64,000 nt of DNA, from the NCBI GenBank assembly GCA_030653365.1, contig JAURZL010000014.1, positions 124,001 to 188,000 on the forward strand. The letters run 5' to 3'. Positions 46,110 to 54,729 of this stretch are shown piece after piece; within the stretch, counting starts at the first letter, position 1, and each line of letters opens with the position of its first letter. Below the pieces are notes generated by a model. The model was given only the letters and a program-made list of their open reading frames with translations, searched no databases and was not told where the DNA came from. The translations under genes were made by a program, and so were the position numbers. This DNA comes from Anaerolineaceae bacterium (lineage in GTDB: Bacteria; Chloroflexota; Anaerolineae; Anaerolineales; Anaerolineaceae).

Positions 46110-47051
46110 TCAATACGCCCATGCATCCAGCGGCTGCGGGCCGGACATCACATCACGCACAATTCGCAAGTTTCCGCCAAAATCAGGTTTGACACTCCAG
46201 CGGATCATGGCGATCTGCCCATGGCGAATTTCGATCCCGGTAATACTGTAAGGCGATACCACCGAGCCGGTATTAAAGTAAGGCACATGATTGAGGGAAG
46301 GAAAACGGGGTCGATGGGTGTGCCCAGCTATAATCATTTTGCGGTTTTCTTTGCTCCAATAAATCAGTTTTTTGTCCACCCGTTTGGCTTTGGTGAAGTT
46401 TTTTGCCGCACTGGTCGGATCACCCAAGCCATACAGCTGCAGATTGCGCCAGAATACGCGCACAAAAAAACGGCCAATCGGCCAGAAGAGATCAGAAAGC
46501 AAATCACCCTGGTGACCATGCACCAAAAATAATTCCCGCTGGGTGGGTTCGTGTTGTAACACCAGCCCTGGATGAATTTCTAAATCCGGAAAAAATGGTC
46601 GACGCTGCTGGGTGGTTTCATCAAAGTATGTATGAAAATTGGATTGCAGGAATCGTGGCGAGGATTTTTCAATATCATGGTTGCCAAGCATCATGTAGAA
46701 CCGCTTTTCAGCATAAAATCGCATCATCACTTCAAAAATGACGCGGTGGGCCGTAAATATTTCTTGAAAATTGTGGTTTTTCCATAAATCATCACCATCA
46801 CCTAATTCAATGTAGGTATAACCTTCATGAAAATAATAAGAGAGGGCATAATAAAACAGATTTTGATTCTTGGCAAAGTCGTCCGCCCAGCCATAATCAC
46901 CACGATGACAATCACTGAAGATTATGATACGCGAATCATTATCGATCGGAATGCGCTTTGCTGCTTCCCGGACCTGGTTCAAACGTCTGAAAGTAATTTT
47001 TTTTGAACCAGGTATTGAATCATTTTGATTGCCAAAATCAGCCCTGTTCAT
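46110..47051 (-). CDS. Calcineurin-like metallophosphoesterase
   Basis: The 313-residue protein has the full two-metal signature: Asp/His in IIIFSDCHRGD, GDGDD, the LGNHD motif, VHGHQGD and IAGHTHRP. This pattern resembles UDP-2,3-diacylglucosamine hydrolase (LpxH-like) and related UshA-type phosphoesterases. The substrate is unknown. It has a basic N-terminal helix before the first motif and no signal peptide. The single gene converges on the HtrA-like gene and is separated from it by the palindromic element. Confidence 0.85.
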   Translation of the reverse strand: MNRADFGNQNDSIPGSKKITFRRLNQVREAAKRIPIDNDSRIIIFSDCHRGDYGWADDFAKNQNLFYYALSYYFHEGYTYIELGDGDDLWKNHNFQEIFTAHRVIFEVMMRFYAEKRFYMMLGNHDIEKSSPRFLQSNFHTYFDETTQQRRPFFPDLEIHPGLVLQHEPTQRELFLVHGHQGDLLSDLFWPIGRFFVRVFWRNLQLYGLGDPTSAAKNFTKAKRVDKKLIYWSKENRKMIIAGHTHRPRFPSLNHVPYFNTGSVVSPYSITGIEIRHGQIAMIRWSVKPDFGGNLRIVRDVMSGPQPLDAWAY

Positions 47052-47213
47052 AATTTAAATCATCAAATCCAATTTGGTTCTTCTCATCTTCCCATTCACG
47101 GTGTTTTTGACGGAAAAACCTTGCCAAAAACCTCTGTTCTCCTGCTTTATTGAGGGGATACCCACTATCATTATACGACTGATTAGACCGGTTTTCATCA
47201 CTTCCAATCCATT

Positions 47214-47897
47214 CTAGATTTGCGCGCCTTTCCCAAAGTGTACTTTTCGCAATCCCGGTATTTGATAGATTTTATTTTGGATCTCGTCAATCAATTTCGC
47301 TCGTTTACAACTAAATTGCAGACTGACCTTCGTGTCCATATCCTCAAAATCATATTCATAACTCAAATAAATTAATTGAACATGTTTTTGATCAAAAAGA
47401 CTGCGAAGTGCAACCAGATCTGGCTTTTCACCCTTGATCCAGATCGTAATCGGGGCAATCATTTTGGGATGAAACAGTTTGTTTTCCAGTTTGTTCAGAA
47501 CCGATAAAACGATAAATAACGCAACCGTAACAATCACCGCGGCAGAAAAGAAACCTGCCCCAACCGCAAGACCCACCACCGCCATTGTCCAGATCGTGGC
47601 CGCAGTGGTCAGCCCACGAATATTGACACCCGCATGCAAGATCGCACCCGCTCCGAGGAAGCCAACGCCGGAAATGACCTGAGCAGCCAGACGTGCCGGA
47701 TCACCCATGCCACCAGCCGGTTGATAGTAGTACGAGAGCGAGACGGAAAGAATCATTGCCAGTGCTGACCCCATCACAATGATGATATTGGTGCGCAAAC
47801 CTGCTGGCTGGTTATCCAACTCACGCTCAATCCCAATAATCGCACCCAATAAAAAAGCTACTCCTAATCGAATTGCTATATCCATTTCAGAAATCAT
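47214..47897 (-). CDS. MgtC/SapB-family membrane protein
   Basis: The 227-residue product has the MgtC fold: five or so N-terminal helices with GIERELDNQPAGLRTNIIIVMGSALAMI, GVGFLGAGAILHAG and RGLTTAATIWTMAVVGLAVG, then a cytoplasmic ACT-like domain from about 145 on. Members affect Mg2+ limitation and F-ATPase regulation in pathogens; in environmental bacteria the role is unclear. ATG 47897 has an AAGGAG site upstream. A perfect 20-bp palindrome precedes it by 160 bases. Confidence 0.88.
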   Translation of the reverse strand: MISEMDIAIRLGVAFLLGAIIGIERELDNQPAGLRTNIIIVMGSALAMILSVSLSYYYQPAGGMGDPARLAAQVISGVGFLGAGAILHAGVNIRGLTTAATIWTMAVVGLAVGAGFFSAAVIVTVALFIVLSVLNKLENKLFHPKMIAPITIWIKGEKPDLVALRSLFDQKHVQLIYLSYEYDFEDMDTKVSLQFSCKRAKLIDEIQNKIYQIPGLRKVHFGKGAQI

Positions 47898-48058
47898 AGA
47901 GCTCCTTGTCTCCAATTTTGTTGAGAAACAAAGCCATCAAGATTGGTTGGCTTTGTCTTATATTCTTTAGATTCTATTCTAGCAAAAAAAACGCAAAGCC
48001 GCAGCGAACCGTCAACATTGATCACATAATATAAAACATATGTTCTAATGTTTTTGTA

Positions 48059-48078
48059 TAAACAGACTAGTCTGTTTA
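48059..48078. promoter_or_regulatory. Perfect 20-bp palindrome, TetR-type operator candidate
   Basis: TAAACAGACTAGTCTGTTTA reads the same on both strands. It lies about 160 bases upstream of the mgtC-like gene. Its core, ACAGACTAGTCTGT, resembles operators bound by some TetR-family repressors; no TetR gene is in the window. Confidence 0.4.
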
Positions 48079-48105
48079 TCAGAAATCTTGCAAACCTGAG
48101 AAGAG

Positions 48106-48147
48106 AATAAAAAAGAGGGCTGCCAGCTAATCGAAAGCAACCCTCTT
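48106..48147 (-). terminator. Intrinsic terminator of the GntR-SdpI-ABC-YhfC operon
   Basis: Minus-strand stem AGAGGGTTGC/GCAGCCCTCT (48146-48137 with 48123-48114; one U-G pair) followed by TTTTTT. It directly follows the YhfC-like gene. Confidence 0.85.
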
Positions 48148-48163
48148 CGAAAAGATTTTTACA

Positions 48164-48982
48164 TTATGACAGATCTAATAGAACCACCCGCTCCCGATCC
48201 ATCTTTTTGGCAGTGCGAATGATCCAATACAGCATCCCGCCCGAAATCAGAATCAGACCGGCTTCGATCAACCAGACCTCGACACCAAACGACATCGCCA
48301 ATACGGCCAACGCATCCACCACCGCATGATAAAGGATCGCCCCCCAGAACCATAGTGGCTTTCGGAATGAGATTGCCAGCCAGACCATCACACTCAAACT
48401 AATGTGCAAACCGAGAGCAGCAACGCGCTCCACCGCACCAGCCAGTGGCAAATGCCAGGGTGTCGCCCAATAAGCCTGCATTTGTTGCTCAGCCAGCGCT
48501 GCCTGGTTCGGTGGTAAAGCTGACAGGACGCCACTTGAGCTCTGTAGAGCCAGCATCGATACCAGGCTCGCCAGCACACTGACACCAATGATCATCGCTT
48601 CTATTCCACCATGCCCGGCACCCAATGTAAGCGCAGCACCAAAGGAATCGCCCTTCTTTTTGAGCAATTTATACCCGATCCAGCGGGCTGTCTCTTCAAA
48701 AATACCAGCCAGCAGACCCAACACGATTGCATTGAAAAATGGTGCAAATCCCGGATCAACGTGCGGTAACAAACCACTGGAAAATGCAGTCGTCAGTCCC
48801 CGGACCACAGGAATATGGAAGATTTGCGATCCGATAAATGTCAAAACACCAATCCCAAACAACTTCCAGTTGGTGCCTTTCTTTTTGATGATCCAATACC
48901 CCAAAATCAGGGGAAAGATGACATTAAATGTTCCGGCCAGTAAAAATGTGATAATCAAAACGATGTTTGGATTACTTTCCAT
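48164..48982 (-). CDS. YhfC-family membrane protein (CPBP-like)
   Basis: The 272-residue protein has about seven membrane helices and the YhfC motifs: EETARWIGYKLL with the Glu pair, GHGGIEAM, HISLSVMV and a last YHAVVDALAV. These Glu and His residues line up with the active site of CPBP (CAAX-type) intramembrane proteases. It is the last gene of the GntR-led operon and sits before a terminator. Role beyond a possible membrane protease is unknown. Confidence 0.8.
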   Translation of the reverse strand: MESNPNIVLIITFLLAGTFNVIFPLILGYWIIKKKGTNWKLFGIGVLTFIGSQIFHIPVVRGLTTAFSSGLLPHVDPGFAPFFNAIVLGLLAGIFEETARWIGYKLLKKKGDSFGAALTLGAGHGGIEAMIIGVSVLASLVSMLALQSSSGVLSALPPNQAALAEQQMQAYWATPWHLPLAGAVERVAALGLHISLSVMVWLAISFRKPLWFWGAILYHAVVDALAVLAMSFGVEVWLIEAGLILISGGMLYWIIRTAKKMDRERVVLLDLS

Positions 48983-48996
48983 AACACACCTCTCTA

Positions 48997-49824
48997 TTAA
49001 TGGGCGCTCTGGTATAACAATGCTTTGCGATTAAATTGTTGTATAGCCAGGAAGAACAGCACTCCTGCTGCCAGCCAGATGATAAATCCCAGCACAACTC
49101 CCACCCATACACTCAGATAGATCAATCCGGAAGCCTGCCCAACCATTAACCCCAACACCAGAATGACCAGAGAACCGCTGGCCTGATAAGCGCCCATGAA
49201 AGTCTGTACTTTCGCGGAAATCAGGACGGTCGCCCCCACCCCCAGCGCAGCAAAGGCTGGCATAACCCAGAACACCAACGGATACCAGGTGGGCAGCGGG
49301 AACCATAAATACCCGAACAAAGGATAGCCACCAACATTTATAACAATCGTGTAAATCAGGAAACTGACCAATGAAACCAGAACAGCAGGCACAAAAGCTG
49401 CCAGCGCTTTGCCAATAAACAATTCCGTATCGGTAGCCGAGGTATACAAAAGTGCTTCCAGCGTCTTGCGCTCACGTTCGCCAGCAAAAGACTCCGCCGC
49501 AATACTGGATGAAAGCATCAAAGGCATGATCAGAAACATTGGCGCAAACAAAAATCCCAACAACATCGCAATCGATAATTGCACCTCATTCATCTCCCCT
49601 AACATGAGAGCGATGGAAGGCGGAATACGTTCAAACATCATCTGTAAATCCGGATCATTGAGGGCTTCGGCCGATCCAGTTGTGTTGGCAATCACCAGCA
49701 TAACCACTGGCAAAACAAACATAATGATCAAAGGCACCATAACCATTGAAATCACCACAGATTTATTCTGGCGAACCTCTAAAATATCCTTCCAGGTGAT
49801 AATACGAATTTTGCGCCAGTTCAT
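48997..49824 (-). CDS. ABC-2-type transporter permease
   Basis: The 275-residue membrane protein has six helices and a large extracytoplasmic loop. It follows the ABC-2/NatB pattern: KDILEVRQNKSVVISMVMVPLIIMFVLP at the N-terminus and SIAAESFAGERERKTLEALLYTSATDTELFIGK in the coupling region. It overlaps the ATPase gene (ATGA), with which it forms an efflux transporter, perhaps for antibiotics or ions. GntR control suggests induction by envelope stress. Confidence 0.87.
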   Translation of the reverse strand: MNWRKIRIITWKDILEVRQNKSVVISMVMVPLIIMFVLPVVMLVIANTTGSAEALNDPDLQMMFERIPPSIALMLGEMNEVQLSIAMLLGFLFAPMFLIMPLMLSSSIAAESFAGERERKTLEALLYTSATDTELFIGKALAAFVPAVLVSLVSFLIYTIVINVGGYPLFGYLWFPLPTWYPLVFWVMPAFAALGVGATVLISAKVQTFMGAYQASGSLVILVLGLMVGQASGLIYLSVWVGVVLGFIIWLAAGVLFFLAIQQFNRKALLYQSAH

Positions 49825-50786
49825 TTTGCACCTCCGTTATGACCCATGTGGCCATTATTGCTACTGTTCTGTAATTGTAAATAAACCTGCTCGAGCGGGA
49901 TTTCCTGCGGCTGCAGACGTAAGATCTGCCCACCCAGAGCAACCAGACCGGAAACGACCTGCGGAATCATCGTTTCAGATTGCACTTCGATCTTCACTTC
50001 CTTTAAGGAACGCACATCCAGACTCAAAACACCATTGACGCCACGGATCCGATCCATAGGTTCAAACGGGCTCAGGAATTGCACATCCAGCCACATGCCG
50101 GGCGAAACCAGCTTGCGCAATTCGGACAGACTGCCCGTCGCCAGCGTGCTGCCGGAGCGCATGATCAATAGCCGGTCGCACAAACGCTGGGCTTCATCCA
50201 GATTATGCGTACAGATCAGCACCGTGGTGCCTTCCTGCTGGCGCACATCTGCGATCAGCTCACGCACCTGCACCGCCGCTTCTGGATCCAGACCAGAGGT
50301 CGGTTCATCCAGAAAGAGCAATTTTGGGTGCGTCAACCACGCCCGCGATAATGCCAGACGCTGCTTCATCCCCTTGCTGAATGTACCAGTGCGATCATTA
50401 CCGCGCTGACTGAGACCAAACATCTCCAGCAATTCCTCTGTGCGCTGTTCGATTTCCCGATCCGCCAACCCGGCCAACACGCCAAAAAAGCGTAAGTTCT
50501 GACGGGCAGTCAGGCGTTCATACAGCGCTGGTGTTTCTGTCAGAATACCGGCATTTTCGCGGATCTTCTCGCCAGCATTCTTCGGATCAAACCCCATCAC
50601 CGAAATCGTCCCACCACTGGCCTCGAACATACCGTTCAAAAGCCTGACTGTGGTGGTTTTTCCAGCACCATTCGGACCCAGCAAACCGAACACTTCTCCG
50701 TGTTCAACACTGAATGTCAGATCCTGAATTGCCTGGAAATCACCATATTTATGTTGCAAATGCGATACTTCAATAATTTTTTCCAT
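49821..50786 (-). CDS. ABC transporter ATP-binding protein
   Basis: The 321-residue ATPase has Walker A GPNGAGKTT, signature FSKGMKQRLAL, Walker B LLFLDEPTSGLDPEA and a switch His in ICTHNLDEA. The C-terminal ~90 residues are a dimerisation extension typical of NatA- or CcmA-like exporters. The ATG at 50786 has AAAAGGAT upstream. An upstream ATG at 50819 lies within a parS site, so it is not used as the start here. Partner of the permease gene. Confidence 0.9.
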   Translation of the reverse strand: MEKIIEVSHLQHKYGDFQAIQDLTFSVEHGEVFGLLGPNGAGKTTTVRLLNGMFEASGGTISVMGFDPKNAGEKIRENAGILTETPALYERLTARQNLRFFGVLAGLADREIEQRTEELLEMFGLSQRGNDRTGTFSKGMKQRLALSRAWLTHPKLLFLDEPTSGLDPEAAVQVRELIADVRQQEGTTVLICTHNLDEAQRLCDRLLIMRSGSTLATGSLSELRKLVSPGMWLDVQFLSPFEPMDRIRGVNGVLSLDVRSLKEVKIEVQSETMIPQVVSGLVALGGQILRLQPQEIPLEQVYLQLQNSSNNGHMGHNGGAK

Positions 50787-50802
50787 GCTTTTATCCTTTT
50801 CA

Positions 50803-50818
50803 TGTTTCACGTGAAACA
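50803..50818. promoter_or_regulatory. parS site, copy 1
   Basis: TGTTTCACGTGAAACA is an exact match to the 16-bp bacterial parS consensus, the ParB (and Noc-like) binding site. It lies in the gap between sdpI and the ABC ATPase gene, on the leader of the latter. Confidence 0.85.
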
Positions 50819-50828
50819 TTATTCTCCA

Positions 50829-51485
50829 TTAAATATTGTTCTTATTCCGGTGTTTCCGGCGGTAAGCCACATAGGAATAAATAATCGTATAAAAAGCCGC
50901 GATAAACAACGGCACCATCATGAACCAGATGGCCAATGACGGAAAAATGATACCCATTAACGACATAAGCGCTGCCCATTTGAACCCCTTTGAACCTATT
51001 GCATGTGTTTCATTCCAGACATCCTCGTCCTGCAGTGTCCAGGGGGTGCGAATCCCGATAAAATAATTTTGTTTTGCCTTGCCCAACATCACGCCGACAT
51101 AATAAAAAAATCCAGCCATCGCAGGGATCATCATCGCCAGCATATTAAATTTCAAACCCACGTTATACAGCAAGGTTAAAACATGGAGATAAGCAAAATA
51201 ACCGGCAAAGATCAGAATGAAAATGTAGTATTCATTTCGAAATTTTTCGATATTCTTCTTCAACGGATCGATTTGCGGAATACCCAGCAACAGCAGAGAC
51301 ATCCCAACAATGAGGATGGGCATAAAGAATAACCCCATAAAGCGCGAACCGTAGCCATCCGCTACCCCCTGCTCATCCCAGTGAATGGCGATTCGATCCG
51401 AAAAGCGTGGTTCCAGCGCTAAACCCAATACCAACGCACCAACTGCTATAATAATGACCCATAATAATACTGTTTTTGCTTTCAT
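50829..51485 (-). CDS. SdpI/DUF1648-family membrane protein
   Basis: The 218-residue protein has an N-terminal helix and DUF1648 signature PRFSDRIAIHWDEQGVADGYGSRF, followed by several helices and YFIGIRTPWTLQDEDVWNETHAIGSKGF, the SdpI-type motif. SdpI confers immunity to the SDP killing peptide in B. subtilis, but many homologues have unknown roles. The ATG at 51485 has AGGAG upstream; the ATG at 51518 is inside the parS site and is rejected. It sits in the GntR-led operon. Confidence 0.85.
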   Translation of the reverse strand: MKAKTVLLWVIIIAVGALVLGLALEPRFSDRIAIHWDEQGVADGYGSRFMGLFFMPILIVGMSLLLLGIPQIDPLKKNIEKFRNEYYIFILIFAGYFAYLHVLTLLYNVGLKFNMLAMMIPAMAGFFYYVGVMLGKAKQNYFIGIRTPWTLQDEDVWNETHAIGSKGFKWAALMSLMGIIFPSLAIWFMMVPLFIAAFYTIIYSYVAYRRKHRNKNNI

Positions 51486-51497
51486 AGTGCTCCTAAT

Positions 51498-51513
51498 TGT
51501 TTCACGTGAAACA
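51498..51513. promoter_or_regulatory. parS site, copy 2
   Basis: Second exact TGTTTCACGTGAAACA, in the gap between the GntR and SdpI-family genes and 695 bp from copy 1. Two perfect copies so close together suggest a partition region near the replication origin. Confidence 0.85.
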
Positions 51514-51582
51514 TCCATAAAAAAACCATCCTTCGCAGATGGTTTGAGTTAACATCATTTGTTTTACCTCTACCCATCCATC

Positions 51583-51987
51583 TTATTCAACCAGACTGCT
51601 TTCGTCATCATCGTGTTTCATTTGCCGCAAATTGCGCTGAAACACTGCCAATATCTCTGCTCCGGAATACTCTTCCTTTTCAAGCTCTTCCAGAAAATCC
51701 TTTATGGTTCGATCCAGTTTTTCCATTCTTTCCGATGTTTGTGGTGTGATCTCCGGCAGGACAAAAGTGCCGCGTCCATGCTGCGTGTTGATAATGCCAG
51801 CCTGATCCAGCATCCGGTATGCTCTGGCGACTGTGTTGAAATTTACCTTCAGCTCTTCAGCCAAATCCCGTACGGTTGGCAATTGTTCCCCGGATTGCAA
51901 CTCACCCTGAACAACATGATCGTAAATCTGCTCTACAATCTGGTTGGTGATGGGGATTCCGGACCGAAAATCGATGATTATTTGAAT
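51583..51987 (-). CDS. GntR (YtrA-like) regulator with apparent ATT start
   Basis: The 134-residue winged-helix protein matches the YtrA subgroup: IDFRSGIPITNQIVEQIYDHVVQGELQSGEQLPTVRDLAEELKVNFNTVARAYRMLDQAG, and then a short C-terminal helix-rich tail without an effector domain. No ATG, GTG or TTG is in frame before the helix-turn-helix region; an ATT at 51987-51985 follows a perfect GGAGGT by five bases and is the only sensible start. A TTG inside (51900) would remove half of the DNA-binding domain. It leads the SdpI-ABC-YhfC operon and probably represses it. Confidence 0.8.
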   Translation of the reverse strand: MQIIIDFRSGIPITNQIVEQIYDHVVQGELQSGEQLPTVRDLAEELKVNFNTVARAYRMLDQAGIINTQHGRGTFVLPEITPQTSERMEKLDRTIKDFLEELEKEEYSGAEILAVFQRNLRQMKHDDDESSLVE

Positions 51988-52053
51988 GTCAACCTCCGTT
52001 GTTTAATATCCCTTCTCGGGAATTGTAGAGTAATTTGATCAAGTTTATAAAAT

Positions 52054-52101
52054 ATTGTATCATTGTACAATTGTATCTTTGTATTATTGTATCATTGTTC
52101 A
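52054..52101. repeat. Three 16-bp direct repeats, likely regulator binding sites
   Basis: ATTGTATCATTGTACA, ATTGTATCTTTGTATT and ATTGTATCATTGTTCA start at 52054, 52070 and 52086, i.e. one period of 16 bp. They stand in the divergent promoter region of the GntR operon and contain an ATTGTACAAT palindrome. Probable operator for the GntR protein. Confidence 0.65.
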
Positions 52102-52268
52102 CGCAGCAGTCAAGCAGATCAGCCGATTTTCCCAAAAAAAAGTCCTTTAACAGAAAAAACTATCCCCTTGACCAGGTAGACTTCCCTTTGAAAGCATAGC
52201 GTCTCTCCCACCCAACAACCGATAACATCCTTTTCCCGAAGGGGTATTATTCTTGTGAGGAGTGTACT

Positions 52269-53102
52269 ATGAAACCTTTAATCATTATTTTGTCTGTCCT
52301 TATCGCCCTGATTTTAATCGTCTGGCTCGGGTTGCAAATCAATCCAATGCCTTTTCCGTCCTATACTGCCCCCACCACCCCCCTTCAAACCATCCCCATT
52401 CCGGACAATCTGCCCGCACCGGTGGAACGCTATTACCGCCAATTATACGGTGACTCCATCCCTGTCTTCGAGTCGGCGGTGATCAGTGGTACCGGTCGCA
52501 TGAACATTGCGGGCATTTGGTTGCCAGCTCGTTTCCGCTTCACTTTTATCCCCGGGCAGGAGTATCGCCACTACTTCGAGAACACCATCTTTGGAATTCC
52601 CTTCTTCAAAGTCAACGAACATTTCCTCAAAGGCACCGCTCGCCTGGAATTGCCATTCGGCATCAGTGAAGGTGCTAAGATAGATCAGGGTGCCAATCTG
52701 GCGCTATGGGCAGAAGCGATCTGGATGCCCTCCATCTGGGTAACCGACCCTCGGGCTCACTGGGAAGCAATTGACGAGAATTCCGCCATGCTGGTGGTTC
52801 CTTTCAAAGATGGTCCAGGCCAATCCACCGCCGAAGTGGAGCGCATTACCGCTTTCTTCGACCCCCAGACCGGCCTGCTGAAATCCATGCAATCCATGCG
52901 CTACCAGGGAAACGAGAGTGAAAACAAAACCCTGTGGATCAACGAGGCGTTGGAATGGCAAATCCAGAACGAATACTGGCAACCAACCCAGACCGCAGTC
53001 ACCTGGGCTGACAAAGGCACCCCCTGGGCACGATTCACCACCCTGGAAGTGGTCTATAATTCAGATGTAACTCAATATATCCAACTATCAGGAATCGAAT
53101 AA
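52269..53102 (+). CDS. Membrane-anchored DUF6544-like protein
   Basis: The 277-residue protein has one N-terminal membrane helix (about 4-22) and an extracytoplasmic beta-rich domain with the phrases LPAPVERYYRQLYGD, YRHYFENTIFGIPFFKVNEHFLKG and ALWAEAIWMPS. This resembles the DUF6544/DUF6920 group seen in Actinobacteria and Chloroflexota, with no known function. An AGGAG site supports the ATG. It overlaps the methyltransferase start (TAATG), so co-translation is likely. Confidence 0.6.
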   Translation: MKPLIIILSVLIALILIVWLGLQINPMPFPSYTAPTTPLQTIPIPDNLPAPVERYYRQLYGDSIPVFESAVISGTGRMNIAGIWLPARFRFTFIPGQEYRHYFENTIFGIPFFKVNEHFLKGTARLELPFGISEGAKIDQGANLALWAEAIWMPSIWVTDPRAHWEAIDENSAMLVVPFKDGPGQSTAEVERITAFFDPQTGLLKSMQSMRYQGNESENKTLWINEALEWQIQNEYWQPTQTAVTWADKGTPWARFTTLEVVYNSDVTQYIQLSGIE

Positions 53103-53977
53103 TGAAAAATTCTTCCCTAATCGCTCCCCATGGGTTTCTCAATTTCGAAACATTAATCAAGCTCCAGCAAAAACCAGAGCCCTTCACCCCCGGCGAGCCG
53201 CTCTTCTGGAATGACCCGCACATCTCGCTGCAGATGCTGGCCACCCATCTCAACCCCAACACCGATCTCGCCAGCCGCAAGCAGGAAACCATCGCGCAAA
53301 TCGTGCACTGGCTGGTGGACTATCTCCAGCTCAAAATCGGCCAATCCGTGCTCGACCTCGGCTGTGGTCCCGGACTGTATGCCACCCGCCTCGCGCAGCA
53401 GGGTCTCCAGGTCACCGGGGAGGATTATTCACGCACATCCATCGATTATGCCACTCAAACCGCCCAGCAGCTGGGACTGCCGATCACCTACCGCTACCAG
53501 AATTACCTCACCATCGAGGATCGGGAACAGTACGACCTTGCCCTCTTAATCTACGGTGATTATTGCCCGCTCTCCGCCGAACAACGCAGCCAACTCTTAC
53601 AGAATGTGAAGCGCGCCCTCAAACCCGGTGGTCACTTTGTGCTGGACGTTACCACCCGTGAATTGCGCCGTAAACACGGCCAGAAAAACGGCTGGTATGC
53701 CGACAAAGACGGCTTCTGGAAAGCCGGTCCGCACCTGGTGCTCGAGCAGGGCTTCGATTACCCAGAACAATCCATTTATCTCGACCAGTCGATCGTGATT
53801 GAACCCGACGGAAAGATTTCCATCTACAACAACTGGTTTCAGGATTTCGACGGCGACAGCATCACCCGCGAATTAACCCGCGCCGGCTTCCGCGTGGACA
53901 GCCTGTGGAACGATCTGCAGGGTACGCCTTACACCGCCGGCAGTGACTGGATCGGTGTGGTCGCCCAGAAGCTGTAA
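53102..53977 (+). CDS. Class I SAM-dependent methyltransferase
   Basis: The 291-residue protein has the Rossmann methyltransferase core with motif I VLDLGCGPGLYATRLA near 81-97, motif II at GEDYSRTSIDYA, and later LLIYGDYCPLS and LKPGGHFVLDVT. The N-terminal 80 residues include KPEPFTPGEPLFWNDPHIS, common to a group of uncharacterised proteins. The substrate is unknown. It is paired with the preceding membrane-anchored gene. It converges on the phosphorylase-like gene. Confidence 0.82.
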   Translation: MKNSSLIAPHGFLNFETLIKLQQKPEPFTPGEPLFWNDPHISLQMLATHLNPNTDLASRKQETIAQIVHWLVDYLQLKIGQSVLDLGCGPGLYATRLAQQGLQVTGEDYSRTSIDYATQTAQQLGLPITYRYQNYLTIEDREQYDLALLIYGDYCPLSAEQRSQLLQNVKRALKPGGHFVLDVTTRELRRKHGQKNGWYADKDGFWKAGPHLVLEQGFDYPEQSIYLDQSIVIEPDGKISIYNNWFQDFDGDSITRELTRAGFRVDSLWNDLQGTPYTAGSDWIGVVAQKL

Positions 53978-54006
53978 TCCGCTAACCCTCACGCCTCACG
54001 GAATCT

Positions 54007-54690
54007 TTACAGATCAGCCTGTTCCAACCAGGCCGGCAGATGTTGCAGCAGATCGGCAATGATCTTTTCGCTGGCACGCTGAAAGACCTTAATATTTCCA
54101 TAGGCTTCCCCGCCATCCGGGCCGACCAGGTCGCTGACCCCCCGTAAAATCAGGCACTTCACCCGATTCTTATGGCACACCCACGCAATTGCCCCCGATT
54201 CCCAATCAGCTGCAATCCCGCCGAACTTCTCCTGCAGCCACGCCACCTGCTCCGGTAGAATATCCCGGTCAGCCGAGAGCAACAAACCGCGCTGCACCGG
54301 CTGTGGCAAAGGTTCCCGCAGCCAGCTCAAATCCAGGTCAATGGCGTAATGCTCGAAAGCCTGCTCTTGGTCCCCCATTTGCTCGGTCACGTCATACACC
54401 AGCGTGCGCTCCGCCAGAATCACAGTCCCCCGCTCGACCTTGCCCAGCAGCCCGCCACAGGTGCCGAGATTAATCACCAGCGCCGGTTTCCAACGCAGAA
54501 TCGCATATTGAGCACTGGCAGCCGCAGAAATTTTCCCCCAGCCGCCCTGCAGGTAAATGGTGGTTCGTTCCCCCTCCAGCATCGCAAAGCACTCCCCATA
54601 AGGCGTTTCTTCAACAAACGTAACCTTACGGAATTTTCTGGCAGCCCGCCATTCAGCATCCGAAGAAAAAATAATCACAATTGTGGCCAT
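54007..54690 (-). CDS. MTA/SAH nucleosidase-like (PNP superfamily) protein
   Basis: The 227-residue product follows the phosphorylase-like fold of MTA/SAH nucleosidases: GGWGKISAAASAQYAI, NLGTCGGL, DWESGAIAWVCHKNRVKCLILRGVSDL, where Glu in WESGAIA and Asp in VSDL correspond to ribose-binding and catalytic residues. It would cleave purine nucleosides such as methylthioadenosine or related compounds. The ATG at 54690 has an AGGAG site. Single gene. Confidence 0.82.
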   Translation of the reverse strand: MATIVIIFSSDAEWRAARKFRKVTFVEETPYGECFAMLEGERTTIYLQGGWGKISAAASAQYAILRWKPALVINLGTCGGLLGKVERGTVILAERTLVYDVTEQMGDQEQAFEHYAIDLDLSWLREPLPQPVQRGLLLSADRDILPEQVAWLQEKFGGIAADWESGAIAWVCHKNRVKCLILRGVSDLVGPDGGEAYGNIKVFQRASEKIIADLLQHLPAWLEQADL

Positions 54691-54729
54691 CAGCACACTC
54701 CTGGCTTAATTGTAACGGAATTTCATCGA

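Noticed and set aside
50787-50819. ATG at 50819 as start of the ABC ATPase gene
   Set aside because: It lies in parS and has no ribosome-binding site; ATG 50786 has AAAAGGAT. The same applies to ATG 51518 of the SdpI gene.
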